Source: Clostridiales bacterium (lineage in GTDB: Bacteria; Bacillota; Clostridia; Oscillospirales; Acutalibacteraceae). From it: 13,901 nucleotides of DNA. Both the position numbers and the translations under genes were made by a program. This document shows positions 6,540 to 13,901 of this stretch, piece after piece (position 1 is the first letter of the stretch; every line of letters begins with the position of its first letter). The DNA is taken from the NCBI GenBank assembly GCA_019418545.1, contig DYBQ01000063.1, forward strand, positions 1-13,901, in the 5' to 3' direction. Below the pieces are notes generated by a model that saw nothing but the letters and a program-made list of their open reading frames with translations, was not told the origin of the DNA and did no database searches.

Positions 6540-8778
6540 ATGATAATGTCAGCTGTTCGCCCAAGCTCTCTTCTGCCGCAGGCATGGCGCCCAAAGCTGG
6601 CACAGCTTTCCGGTAGCGGTCTGGCTTTTTCAGCATTCCCTCTTCATACACCTTTACGCTCATCACCTTCTGGCCGCGTTTGAGGGTCATCACCGCCACG
6701 CCCTGGGTATTCCGGCTGGACTTACTCTGGATGGAGCCGGTATGCATGAGCAGCAGCCGTCCTGCCGATGAGGTGAGCAAAATTTCACAGTCCTCCGGTA
6801 CATACAGAGCCGCTGCCAAGGGCGCTTTGTCACTATAAGCCCCAATCAGCTTTTTCCGGTTGGTTTTGGTAGCATAGGCGCTCATTTCCACCTTAGCCAC
6901 CTTGCCGTTTTCAAATATAAACAGCATAAAGCCCTTATAGTCCCTGGTTACGGCCATATAAACGGCGCTCTCTCCCTCTTCCATGCCCAGCTTAGCGGGA
7001 ATATAATCCCCCAGCACACTGGCTTTTGTGTCGGAAAACTCGCTGGCACGGGTCTTGTATACCTGGCACTTGTCGGTAAAGAACAAAAGCTCCGTGTTGT
7101 TGGTGGCTTCCACCTGCTGGGTAATATGGTCGTTTTCCTTCAGCTTCTGCTCGCCGCTCATGCGCAGGGAAAGGGGCGTAATTTTCTTGAAATATCCGTC
7201 CGCTGTAAAGAACAGGTTCACCGCGTAGTCCGGCACATCCTCTTCGGGAGAATATTCCTCAATTTCATCCGCATAGAGCAGCTGGCTCTTTCTGGGCTGG
7301 CCATACTTTTTCGCCACTGCCTCCAGCTCCCGGATAATGATGTTCTTCACCCGGGTTTTGGATTCCAGAATGGCCTTCAAATCGGCAATATCCTTTTCCA
7401 GCTGGTCAACTTCTTCCGTGCGCTTCAGAATATATTCCCGGTTCAAGTGGCGCAGCTTGATTTCCGCCACATATTCCGCCTGGGTTTCGTCAATACCAAA
7501 GCCAATCATCAAATTGGGCACTACTTCCTGCTCTTCCTCGGTGCCCCGCACAATGGCAATGGCCTTGTCAATGTCCAGCAAAATGGCCTGCAAGCCCCGC
7601 AAAAGGTGCAGTTTCTGCTGCTTTTGCTGCAAATCGTAGTAAGTCCGGCGGCGCACGCATTCCACCCGGAAGGCCGTCCACTCGTCCAGCAGTTCTCCCA
7701 CGCCCAGCACTTTCGGGGTACCGGCAATGAGCACATTAAAGTTACAGGAGAAGGTATCCTCCAGCGGCGCCATTTTGAAAAGCCGCTGCATCAGCTTGTC
7801 AGGGTCTGCACCCCGCTTCAAATCAATGGTGATTTTTAGGCCTTCCAGACCGCTTTCGTCGCGGACGTCCGCAATTTCCTTCACCTTACTCTGCTTGACT
7901 AGCTCGATGACCTTTTCCACAATGGCCTCGATGGTGGTGGTGGGCGGAATCTGCGTAATGTCGATGCAGTTGGCGGACTTGTCATAGGTATACCGGGAAC
8001 GCACGCGAATGCCGCCCCGGCCGGTGCGGTATACATCCTCCATGGCCTTGCGGTCAAAGATAATCTGGCCGCCGCCGGGGAAATCCGGTGCAAGCAGCGT
8101 GGAGAGCAAATCGTGCTCTGGGTCGCGCATCCGGGCAATGGCTGTCTGGCACACTTCCGCCAGATTAAAGGGGCAAATGGAGCTGGCCATACCAACAGCG
8201 ATACCGGTATTGGCGTTTACCAGCACCGAGGGGAAGGTGGCGGGCAGCAGAGTGGGCTCCTTCATAGTGTTATCATAGTTATCGACAAAGTCCACGGTGT
8301 CCTTGTCGATGTCCTTGAACAGCTCCTGACACAGGGCATCCAGACGGGCTTCTGTATATCGGGAAGCAGCCCAGGCCATGTCACGGGAATAAAACTTACC
8401 GAAGTTCCCCTTGGAATCCACATAGGGGTGCAAAAGCGCCTCATAGCCACGGGACAGGCGCACCATGGTATCATAAATCGCCGCGTCACCGTGAGGGTTC
8501 AGCTTCATGGTTTGACCCACAATGTTGGCACTTTTTATACGCCCGGAATTCAACAGCCCCATTTTATACATTGTGTAAAGCAATTTTCGATGGGAAGGCT
8601 TAAATCCGTCGATTTCCGGGATGGCCCGGGACATGATGACACTCATGGCATAGGGCATATAGTTCTTTTCCAGCGTGTCGGTAATCCGCTGCTCCACCAC
8701 TTCACCGGCTCCGGCAATATAGCCCTTCGGTTTGGCGGCGCGTCTGGCAGGCTGGCTGTCGCTTCGTTTTCTCGCCAT
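6538..8778 (-). CDS. parC: Type II topoisomerase subunit A, ParC-like
   Basis: A 746-residue DNA-cleaving subunit of a bacterial type II topoisomerase; with the B subunit it cuts and passes duplex DNA to relax or decatenate chromosomes. The 5Y-CAP winged-helix/tower region occupies about residues 30-480, with R140-Y141 giving the catalytic tyrosine in an A-A-S-R-Y-T-E motif. A coiled coil spans about 375-500 and a beta-pinwheel C-terminal domain lies after about 510. No GyrA box (QRRGGKG type) is visible, which argues for topoisomerase IV rather than gyrase. In the quinolone region the residue matching GyrA S83 is alanine (A99), while D103 matches D87. The start is 17 bases after parE, with AAAGGGGA as ribosome binding site, so the two are cotranscribed. 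A separate gyrA is expected elsewhere. The symbol is tentative. Confidence 0.88.
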   Translation of the reverse strand: MARKRSDSQPARRAAKPKGYIAGAGEVVEQRITDTLEKNYMPYAMSVIMSRAIPEIDGFKPSHRKLLYTMYKMGLLNSGRIKSANIVGQTMKLNPHGDAAIYDTMVRLSRGYEALLHPYVDSKGNFGKFYSRDMAWAASRYTEARLDALCQELFKDIDKDTVDFVDNYDNTMKEPTLLPATFPSVLVNANTGIAVGMASSICPFNLAEVCQTAIARMRDPEHDLLSTLLAPDFPGGGQIIFDRKAMEDVYRTGRGGIRVRSRYTYDKSANCIDITQIPPTTTIEAIVEKVIELVKQSKVKEIADVRDESGLEGLKITIDLKRGADPDKLMQRLFKMAPLEDTFSCNFNVLIAGTPKVLGVGELLDEWTAFRVECVRRRTYYDLQQKQQKLHLLRGLQAILLDIDKAIAIVRGTEEEQEVVPNLMIGFGIDETQAEYVAEIKLRHLNREYILKRTEEVDQLEKDIADLKAILESKTRVKNIIIRELEAVAKKYGQPRKSQLLYADEIEEYSPEEDVPDYAVNLFFTADGYFKKITPLSLRMSGEQKLKENDHITQQVEATNNTELLFFTDKCQVYKTRASEFSDTKASVLGDYIPAKLGMEEGESAVYMAVTRDYKGFMLFIFENGKVAKVEMSAYATKTNRKKLIGAYSDKAPLAAALYVPEDCEILLTSSAGRLLLMHTGSIQSKSSRNTQGVAVMTLKRGQKVMSVKVYEEGMLKKPDRYRKAVPALGAMPAAEESLGEQLTLS

Positions 8779-8795
8779 TTCTCCCGTCCCCTTTC

Positions 8796-10775
8796 TTATG
8801 AAATATCCAAATCGTCAATATACAAATGGCCGTTTTCGGCAATGTGGCTTTTCCGGCCAGCCAGGTTGTCGCCCAGCAGCAAGTCAAACACAGCGGCAGT
8901 CTGCTCTGCATCGGTGGGCAGCACTTTAATCAAACGGCGGGTTTCCGGGTTCATGGTGGTCAAGCTCATCATGTCCGGCTCGTTTTCACCCAGTCCCTTG
9001 GAGCGCTGGATGGTAAACTTTTTCCCTTCCAGCTTTTTCAGAAACTCGTCCTTTTCCCGCTCGTTATAGGCAAAATAGGTGTCATCCTTGCAGGTAATCT
9101 CATACAGGGGCGACTCGGCAATAAACACCTTTCCGGCCTGAATCAAATCGGGAGTCAGCCGGTAAAGCATGGTTAGCAGCAGTGTGCGAATCTGGAAGCC
9201 GTCCACGTCAGCATCGGTGCAGAGAATGACCTTACTCCACCGCAGGGCACCCAAATCAAAGGAAGAAAGCTCCTTGTTTGCCTTGGACTTTACCTGTACG
9301 CCGCAGCCCAGCACCTTAATCAAATCGGTGATAATCTCGCTTTTGAAAATTTTGTCGTAATCGGCCTTCAAGCAGTTGAGAATCTTGCCCCGGATGGGCA
9401 TGATGGCCTGAAAATCTGGGTTTCTCGCCTGCTTACAGGCGCCGAGTGCCGAATCGCCCTCCACGATGAAGATTTCCCGCTGGGCAGGGTCTTTGCTGCG
9501 GCAGTCCACAAACTTTGCCACCCGGCTGGTCATGTCCATGTTGCTGGTAAGCTTCTTTTTCAGGTTCAAACGGGTTTTTTCGGCATCCTCGCGGCTGCGT
9601 TTGTTAATGAGCACCTGCCCGGCGATTTTGTCCGCATCCATGGGGTTCTCGATAAAGTAGATTTCCAATTGATGGCGGAGCATTTCCACCATGGCTTCCT
9701 GAATGCCCTTGTTGGTAATGGCCTTTTTGGTCTGGTTTTCATAGGAAGTCACGTTGGAGAAAGAGGAAATCACAATAATCAGGCAGTCCTCCACGTCGGG
9801 ATAGGTAATCTTGCTTTCGTTTTTATTGTATTTCCCGTTCTGTTTGAGATATGCGTCAATCTGATAGACAAAGGCGTTGCGCACGGCCTTATCCGGTGCG
9901 CCGCCGTGCTCCAGCCAGCTGGAATTGTGATAGTATTCCGCTGCGTGGGTCTTGTTGGAAAAGGCCACTGCCACGTTGATTTTGGTTTTATATTCCGGTT
10001 TGTCGTCCCGGTCCCGAACCTTGCGCTCGGTCTGCCAAAACTGGACAGAAGTCAGGCTGTCCTCCCCGGCCAGCTCTTTGGCGTGGTCCACAATGCCGTT
10101 TTCATAGGAAAACTCGGTGGTTTCAAACTTGCCGTCCACTTCGTTGCGGAAAACAAACGTCACGCCGTCATTGACAATGGCCTGCCGCTTGATAATATCC
10201 AGATAGTATTCCGCGGGCACATTGATGTCGGTGAATACCTCCAAATCGGGCTTCCAGCGAATCCGGGTGCCGGTGTCCTTTTTGGAATAGTCCTCCCGAT
10301 GGAGACCGCCCACATTTTCGCCCTTTTCAAAATGGAGGGTATAGCGGCTGCCGCCGCTGCGGATGTCCACGTCCATATATTCGGCAGCATACTGGGTGGC
10401 GCACAGGCCAAGGCCGTTGAGTCCCAGGGAATACTCATAGCTGCCGCCCTGAGCGTTGTTATATTTGCCGCCGGCATACATTTCACAGAACACCAGCTCC
10501 CAGTTATACCGCTGCTCCCGCTGGTTAAAATCCACAGGGATGCCGCGGCCGAAGTCCTCCACCTCCACGGAATGGTCCTCATAGCGGGTTACAATAATTT
10601 TATTGCCGAAACCCTCTCTGGCTTCATCGATGGAGTTGGAAAGAATTTCAAATATGGAATGTTCACAGCCCTCAAGGCCGTCGGAGCCGAAAATAACGGC
10701 AGGACGGCGGCGCACACGGTCGGCGCCTTTGAGGGCAGAAATACTGTCGTTGCCATAGGCAGGTTTTTTTGCCAT
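8796..10775 (-). CDS. parE: Type II topoisomerase subunit B, divergent ParE-like
   Basis: A 659-residue ATPase subunit partnering the ParC-like protein downstream. The GHKL ATPase is at the N-terminus: E43, N47 and D50 in the N box, D74-F-G-R-G-I-P in the G1 box, and GLNGLG (118-123) in place of the usual GGLHGVG. The transducer domain has Q-T-K at 348-350, but the usual K-L-G that follows is replaced by K-A-I-T-N-K-G. The TOPRIM domain has E439-G-D-S-A and D521-A-D-V-D, so metal binding is intact, and QRSKGLGE (590-597) where QRYKGLGE or GRYKGLGE is normal. Length is normal for ParE/GyrB without an insertion. AAGGAGG lies 7 bases before the ATG. The many departures from consensus mark a distinct clostridial paralogue rather than the standard gyrB. 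The symbol is tentative. Confidence 0.88.
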   Translation of the reverse strand: MAKKPAYGNDSISALKGADRVRRRPAVIFGSDGLEGCEHSIFEILSNSIDEAREGFGNKIIVTRYEDHSVEVEDFGRGIPVDFNQREQRYNWELVFCEMYAGGKYNNAQGGSYEYSLGLNGLGLCATQYAAEYMDVDIRSGGSRYTLHFEKGENVGGLHREDYSKKDTGTRIRWKPDLEVFTDINVPAEYYLDIIKRQAIVNDGVTFVFRNEVDGKFETTEFSYENGIVDHAKELAGEDSLTSVQFWQTERKVRDRDDKPEYKTKINVAVAFSNKTHAAEYYHNSSWLEHGGAPDKAVRNAFVYQIDAYLKQNGKYNKNESKITYPDVEDCLIIVISSFSNVTSYENQTKKAITNKGIQEAMVEMLRHQLEIYFIENPMDADKIAGQVLINKRSREDAEKTRLNLKKKLTSNMDMTSRVAKFVDCRSKDPAQREIFIVEGDSALGACKQARNPDFQAIMPIRGKILNCLKADYDKIFKSEIITDLIKVLGCGVQVKSKANKELSSFDLGALRWSKVILCTDADVDGFQIRTLLLTMLYRLTPDLIQAGKVFIAESPLYEITCKDDTYFAYNEREKDEFLKKLEGKKFTIQRSKGLGENEPDMMSLTTMNPETRRLIKVLPTDAEQTAAVFDLLLGDNLAGRKSHIAENGHLYIDDLDIS

Positions 10776-10801
10776 AGACTGGCCTCCTTTTTACAATTGC
10801 C

Positions 10802-10819
10802 ATAGGGAAGCTTTCCTAT
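10802..10819. repeat. Near-perfect 18-bp palindrome in the parE leader
   Basis: ATAGGGAAG (10802-10810) and CTTTCCTAT (10811-10819) are reverse complements except for one position, centred on AAGCTT. It lies about 30 bases upstream of the parE start. No strong promoter was found in 10820-10877, so it may be an operator near an unrecognised promoter or a chance palindrome. Confidence 0.35.
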
Positions 10820-10877
10820 ATACAGAGCGGACACGCAGCGCGAGCCCTTACCTATCCCAAATCCAGCCCTACACACG

Positions 10878-10912
10878 AAAAAGGAAAGGCTTTTGAAAAA
10901 GCCTTCCCTTTT
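10878..10912 (-). terminator. Rho-independent terminator of the tilS-hpt-ftsH unit
   Basis: Read on the - strand, AAAAGGGAAGGCTTT pairs with AAAGCCTTTCCTTTT through one G-U wobble around a tiny TTCA loop, ending in a T tract. It starts about 30 bases past the ftsH stop and separates that operon from parE-parC. The A-rich other side could let it work in both directions. Confidence 0.9.
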
Positions 10913-10943
10913 CATGACATTTCATTCGTCAGACTGGCCTGTT

Positions 10944-12854
10944 TTACGGAGCTTCCGGTGCCGGAGTATTCTCGTCTATCTTCCAATAGTCGTCTCCGGT
11001 TTCGGAGCTTTCCATCATTTTGGTAAACTCTTCTCCGCTCATCTTCTCGTTGCGGAACAGATACTGGGCAACCTTGTGCAGCTGGTCCATGTGCTGGCGC
11101 AGAATATCTTCGGTCTGCTGATAAGCATTATCAATCATGCGCTTCACTTCTGCGTCAATCTTGGAAGCTGTTTCCTCGGAATAGTTGCGGATATGGCCCA
11201 TATCACGGCCCAGGAAAGGCTCGGAGTTGTCGGAACCATACTTAATCGGCCCCAGAGTGTCGCTCATACCATACTTGGTGACCATAGAATGAGCTGTCTG
11301 GGTAGCCCGCTCAATGTCGTTGGAAGCACCGGTAGAAATATCATCCAGCACCAGCGCCTCGGCTACGCGGCCGCCCAGCAGCACGATAAGGCTTTCCAGC
11401 ATCTCGTTGCGGCTCTGATAGGAGCGGTCCTCGGTAGGCAGATGCATGGTGTAGCCGCCTGCCATACCTCTCGGAATAATGGAAATCTGGTGCACCGGGT
11501 CCTGATGCTCACAATAATAGGTGGCCACTGCATGGCCGCCCTCATGATAAGCGGTCAGCTTCTTTTCCTTGTCGGACATCACGCGGCTCTTCTTTTCGGT
11601 ACCCACCACTACCTTAATGGTAGCCTCTTCAATCTCCGTCATGGTAATGGCACGAAGATTCCGGCGGGCAGCCAGCAAGGCCGCTTCATTCAAAAGATTC
11701 TCCAAATCAGCGCCGGTAAAGCCAGCGGTAGATTTGGCGATGGTGTCCAGCTTCACATCAGGCGCAATGGGCTTGCCCTTGGCATGAACCTTCAAAATGG
11801 CTTCACGGCCCTTAATGTCGGGATAGCCCACCATAACCTGGCGGTCAAAACGGCCGGGACGCATCAATGCCGGGTCCAAAATGTCCGGGCGGTTGGTGGC
11901 AGCAATCATAATAACGCCTTCGTTAGCGCCGAAACCGTCCATTTCCACCAGCAGCTGGTTCAAAGTCTGCTCGCGTTCATCGTGACCGCCGCCCAAACCG
12001 GCACCGCGCTGACGGCCTACCGCATCAATTTCGTCGATAAAGATAATGCAGGGGGAATTCTTCTTGGCCTGCTCGAACAAATCGCGGACACGGGAAGCAC
12101 CCACACCAACGAACATTTCCACAAAGTCAGAGCCGGAAATGGAGAAGAAGGGCACGCCTGCTTCACCGGCAACGGCTCTGGCCAGCAGGGTTTTACCGGT
12201 ACCGGGAGGGCCCACCAGCAAAACGCCTTTGGGAATCCGGGCACCCAATTCGTTATACTTCTTGGGGTTTTTCAGGAATTCCACAATCTCCTGGAGTTCT
12301 TCTTTTTCTTCGTCAGCACCGGCCACATCGGCAAAAGTGGTCTTGCGCTTTTCATCGTTCATGTTTTTAATCTTGGCTTTGCCAAAATTCATCTGTTTTC
12401 CGGCATCGCCCATAGTAGCGCTCATCCGGCGATACATAAACCACCAGAAGAAGATGAGGCCGCCAAATAACAGAATCGTTGGCAGCAAGCTCACAAACCA
12501 GCTGGTTTCTGCCGGTCGGCGGACATCCTCTACCATACGGGTTTCATGGTTATCATTATAGGCATTGATGTATTCCTGTACATCGTCATAGAACTTTGTT
12601 ACACTGGGGACTACGTAACTGATGACCTTAGCTTCATCCTTGCCTTCCTCGGTCACCTTCATCAGCATTTCACCGGTGCCCAAGTCCAGCTGATATTCAC
12701 TCACCTGCTCCTGTGCAAAGTAATTGACAATGTCAGAATACTTATACATGGTCTGCACCTGCCGGTTGTTCAGCAGCATAAAGATGATAATAAACAGCAG
12801 GATGGGGATGCCCAGGTAAATCGCAATATTGCGAATGGCCTTTTTGTTATCCAA
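10944..12854 (-). CDS. ftsH: ATP-dependent zinc metalloprotease FtsH
   Basis: A 636-residue membrane-anchored AAA+ protease that forms hexamers and degrades misfolded membrane and some regulatory cytosolic proteins. Transmembrane helices lie at about 10-28 and 119-140, with the extracytoplasmic domain between them. The AAA domain has Walker A GPPGTGKT (215-222), pore residues M-F-V-G (247-250), Walker B IIFIDEID (270-277) and the second region of homology ending at R335-F-D-R. The zinc site is HEGGH (437-441), with a glycine where most FtsH proteins have HEAGH; HExxH is kept, and D513 in the S-N-D-I-E-R segment is the likely third ligand. The start is TTG at 12854, supported by AAGGAG about 10 bases upstream and by the position of the first helix; the next methionine would cut that helix. 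It follows hpt by 52 bases in the conserved tilS-hpt-ftsH order. Confidence 0.96.
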   Translation of the reverse strand: MDNKKAIRNIAIYLGIPILLFIIIFMLLNNRQVQTMYKYSDIVNYFAQEQVSEYQLDLGTGEMLMKVTEEGKDEAKVISYVVPSVTKFYDDVQEYINAYNDNHETRMVEDVRRPAETSWFVSLLPTILLFGGLIFFWWFMYRRMSATMGDAGKQMNFGKAKIKNMNDEKRKTTFADVAGADEEKEELQEIVEFLKNPKKYNELGARIPKGVLLVGPPGTGKTLLARAVAGEAGVPFFSISGSDFVEMFVGVGASRVRDLFEQAKKNSPCIIFIDEIDAVGRQRGAGLGGGHDEREQTLNQLLVEMDGFGANEGVIMIAATNRPDILDPALMRPGRFDRQVMVGYPDIKGREAILKVHAKGKPIAPDVKLDTIAKSTAGFTGADLENLLNEAALLAARRNLRAITMTEIEEATIKVVVGTEKKSRVMSDKEKKLTAYHEGGHAVATYYCEHQDPVHQISIIPRGMAGGYTMHLPTEDRSYQSRNEMLESLIVLLGGRVAEALVLDDISTGASNDIERATQTAHSMVTKYGMSDTLGPIKYGSDNSEPFLGRDMGHIRNYSEETASKIDAEVKRMIDNAYQQTEDILRQHMDQLHKVAQYLFRNEKMSGEEFTKMMESSETGDDYWKIDENTPAPEAP

Positions 12855-12906
12855 GTAAAAATCACTCCTTCAGGGAACATTTGGAAAATTTTCTGTTGCC
12901 TTATCG

Positions 12907-13470
12907 TTATCCGCCGTAAACCTCCGGCTTTAAAATGCCTACAAAAGGAAGATTGCGGTATTTTTCGTCGTAATCCAGCCCATAGCCAACAATAAAGGCA
13001 TCAGGGACCTGGGTGCCCACATAAGAAGCCTTGACGTCTGCCATGCGCCGCTCCGGCTTGTCAAACAAGGTGCAGATTTGAATGCTTCTGGGGCCTCTGG
13101 ACTTCAAAATATCCAGTATGTAGCTGAGTGTCATGCCGCTGTCCAGAATATCCTCCACAATCAAAAGGTCATATCCTTCCAGCGGAATATCCAAGTCCTT
13201 GATAATTTTTACCACGCCAGAGGTCTTGGTGCCCGAGCCATAGCTGGAAACCGCCATAAAATCAATACGGCAGGGAATGGTAATGGCCCGCATCAAATCT
13301 GCCATAAACACCACCGAGCCTTTGAGGATACTCACCATCAAGAGCTTTTTGTCCCGATAATCCTCGCTGATTTGCTGGCCAATCCTCTCCACAATTTCAT
13401 GGAGCTTTTCTTCGCTGAGCAACACCTGCTGAATATCCGGCATCATGGAATTCTCCGTTGTCTGCGCCAT
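12907..13470 (-). CDS. hpt: Hypoxanthine phosphoribosyltransferase
   Basis: A 187-residue cytosolic enzyme of purine salvage that joins hypoxanthine or guanine to PRPP to make IMP or GMP. The PRPP loop is VEDILDSGMT (105-114), the L-K-G cis-peptide loop is at 49-51, and the C-terminal base and Mg contacts lie in D-Y-D-E-K-Y-R-N-L-P (166-175). The flexible-loop S-S-Y-G-S-G-T (75-81) is present. The ATG at 13470 has AAAGG 10 bases upstream. An ATG at 13446 with GGAG 6 bases upstream would give 179 residues and is equally plausible. The same frame stays open up to 13617, but that extension overlaps the end of tilS and is not Hpt-like. It lies between tilS and ftsH, as in Bacillus and many clostridia. 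Confidence 0.93.
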   Translation of the reverse strand: MAQTTENSMMPDIQQVLLSEEKLHEIVERIGQQISEDYRDKKLLMVSILKGSVVFMADLMRAITIPCRIDFMAVSSYGSGTKTSGVVKIIKDLDIPLEGYDLLIVEDILDSGMTLSYILDILKSRGPRSIQICTLFDKPERRMADVKASYVGTQVPDAFIVGYGLDYDEKYRNLPFVGILKPEVYGG

Positions 13471-13519
13471 GTCTGTCACGCCTTTCCCGAAAGCCGTTTG
13501 GCCTTCAAAATATAATGAT

Positions 13520-13901
13520 TTACATCTGTCCTGCTTCCCGGCCGTCAGCCTCCAAAAGCCACAAAAGCAAAACCGTTTGGGTATTTGTTCCAATCCGGCA
13601 TCTTTCACAAACGCCAAAGCTCCAGTACTGCCAAACAGTCTCTTTGCATTGCAGGAATTCTTTCTTCGCTGAACAATTTTTTCAATGTTTTGGAAACACC
13701 ACGTCCTGCAGGCGAAAAATAGTCTCCGCCCCGGCGGGTACGCACCGTCAGTTTATCCTGACTATGGGATATTGTATCATAGTCCAGCAGAATAGGAAAT
13801 AACAAATTATGAAATTTTATGCGTTTTTTAATTTCCGAAATCGGGCAAACCTCCCGAAAAAGGGTTCTCCCGTCTCCCAAAATGGTTTTTTCATGCAAAA
13901 C
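13520..13901 (-). pseudogene. tilS: tRNA(Ile)-lysidine synthetase C-terminal part, frame-disrupted and cut by the window edge
   Basis: TilS adds lysine to C34 of the AUA-reading tRNA-Ile. The visible part starts at the window edge and carries the C-terminal domain: LDYDTI, then LTVRTRRGGDYFSPAGRG, then S-K-T-L-K-K-L-F and E-E-R-I-P-A-M-Q-R-D-C-L-A-V-L-E. This frame then ends abnormally with L-W-R-L and TGA at 13605-13607. A different frame starting near 13624 encodes SFGVCERCRIG and then a V-L-L-L segment, which resembles the normal TilS ending, and stops with TAA at 13520-13522, 49 bases before hpt. A segment coding for about ten residues, of length 3n+2 bases, appears lost between V-L-E and S-F-G-V. 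Either the C-terminus is truncated or the sequence has an error. The catalytic N-terminal domain is outside the window. Confidence 0.8.

Noticed and set aside
10893..12470. A 525-codon + strand open frame opposite ftsH
   Set aside because: It is antisense to a full-length FtsH with every catalytic motif, has low-complexity His/Gln-rich composition, and its promoter region would be the ftsH terminator.
13471..13617. N-terminal extension of Hpt, or a TilS-Hpt fusion as annotated in some Firmicutes
   Set aside because: The extension frame does not resemble TilS; the TilS-like ending is in a third frame that stops at 13520, and Hpt has good internal starts at 13470 and 13446.

Overview
The window looks like chromosome from a Gram-positive anaerobe of the class Clostridia, probably near Oscillospiraceae/Ruminococcaceae. 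This is inferred from a sporulation-linked yaaL-bofA pair, a tilS-hpt-ftsH gene order, a secG-rnr pair, and a second, divergent type II topoisomerase pair of the clostridial kind. No species is claimed. There is no phage, transposase, CRISPR array, rRNA or tRNA.

The left third (about 1-3600) reads on the + strand. It holds the 3' part of an unrecognised protein gene, a clean terminator, yaaL and bofA, and then a compact cassette. The cassette consists of a perfect 11-bp inverted repeat overlapping a promoter, a terminator-like leader hairpin, a 79-residue uncharacterised protein, a second hairpin, and a MATE-type efflux transporter. The two hairpins share the same 12-nt top sequence although their stems differ. 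This is the strongest candidate for an undescribed regulatory system here. The MATE gene is frameshifted in a way that fits a 10-nt deletion.

The rest (about 3690-13901) reads on the - strand and converges on the MATE gene at a bidirectional terminator (3615-3663). In transcription order it contains the end of tilS (tRNA-Ile lysidine synthetase, with a disrupted C-terminus), hpt (purine salvage), ftsH (membrane protease), a terminator, parE-like and parC-like topoisomerase subunits, secG (translocon) with its own promoter and terminator, and rnr (RNase R). These are core housekeeping functions: tRNA modification, purine salvage, membrane protein quality control, DNA topology, secretion and RNA decay.

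Two genes (MATE and tilS) carry apparent multi-base deletions that change frame. Since tilS is usually essential, sequence or assembly error must be considered alongside true mutation. Most other long open frames are antisense shadows of rnr, parC, parE and ftsH.
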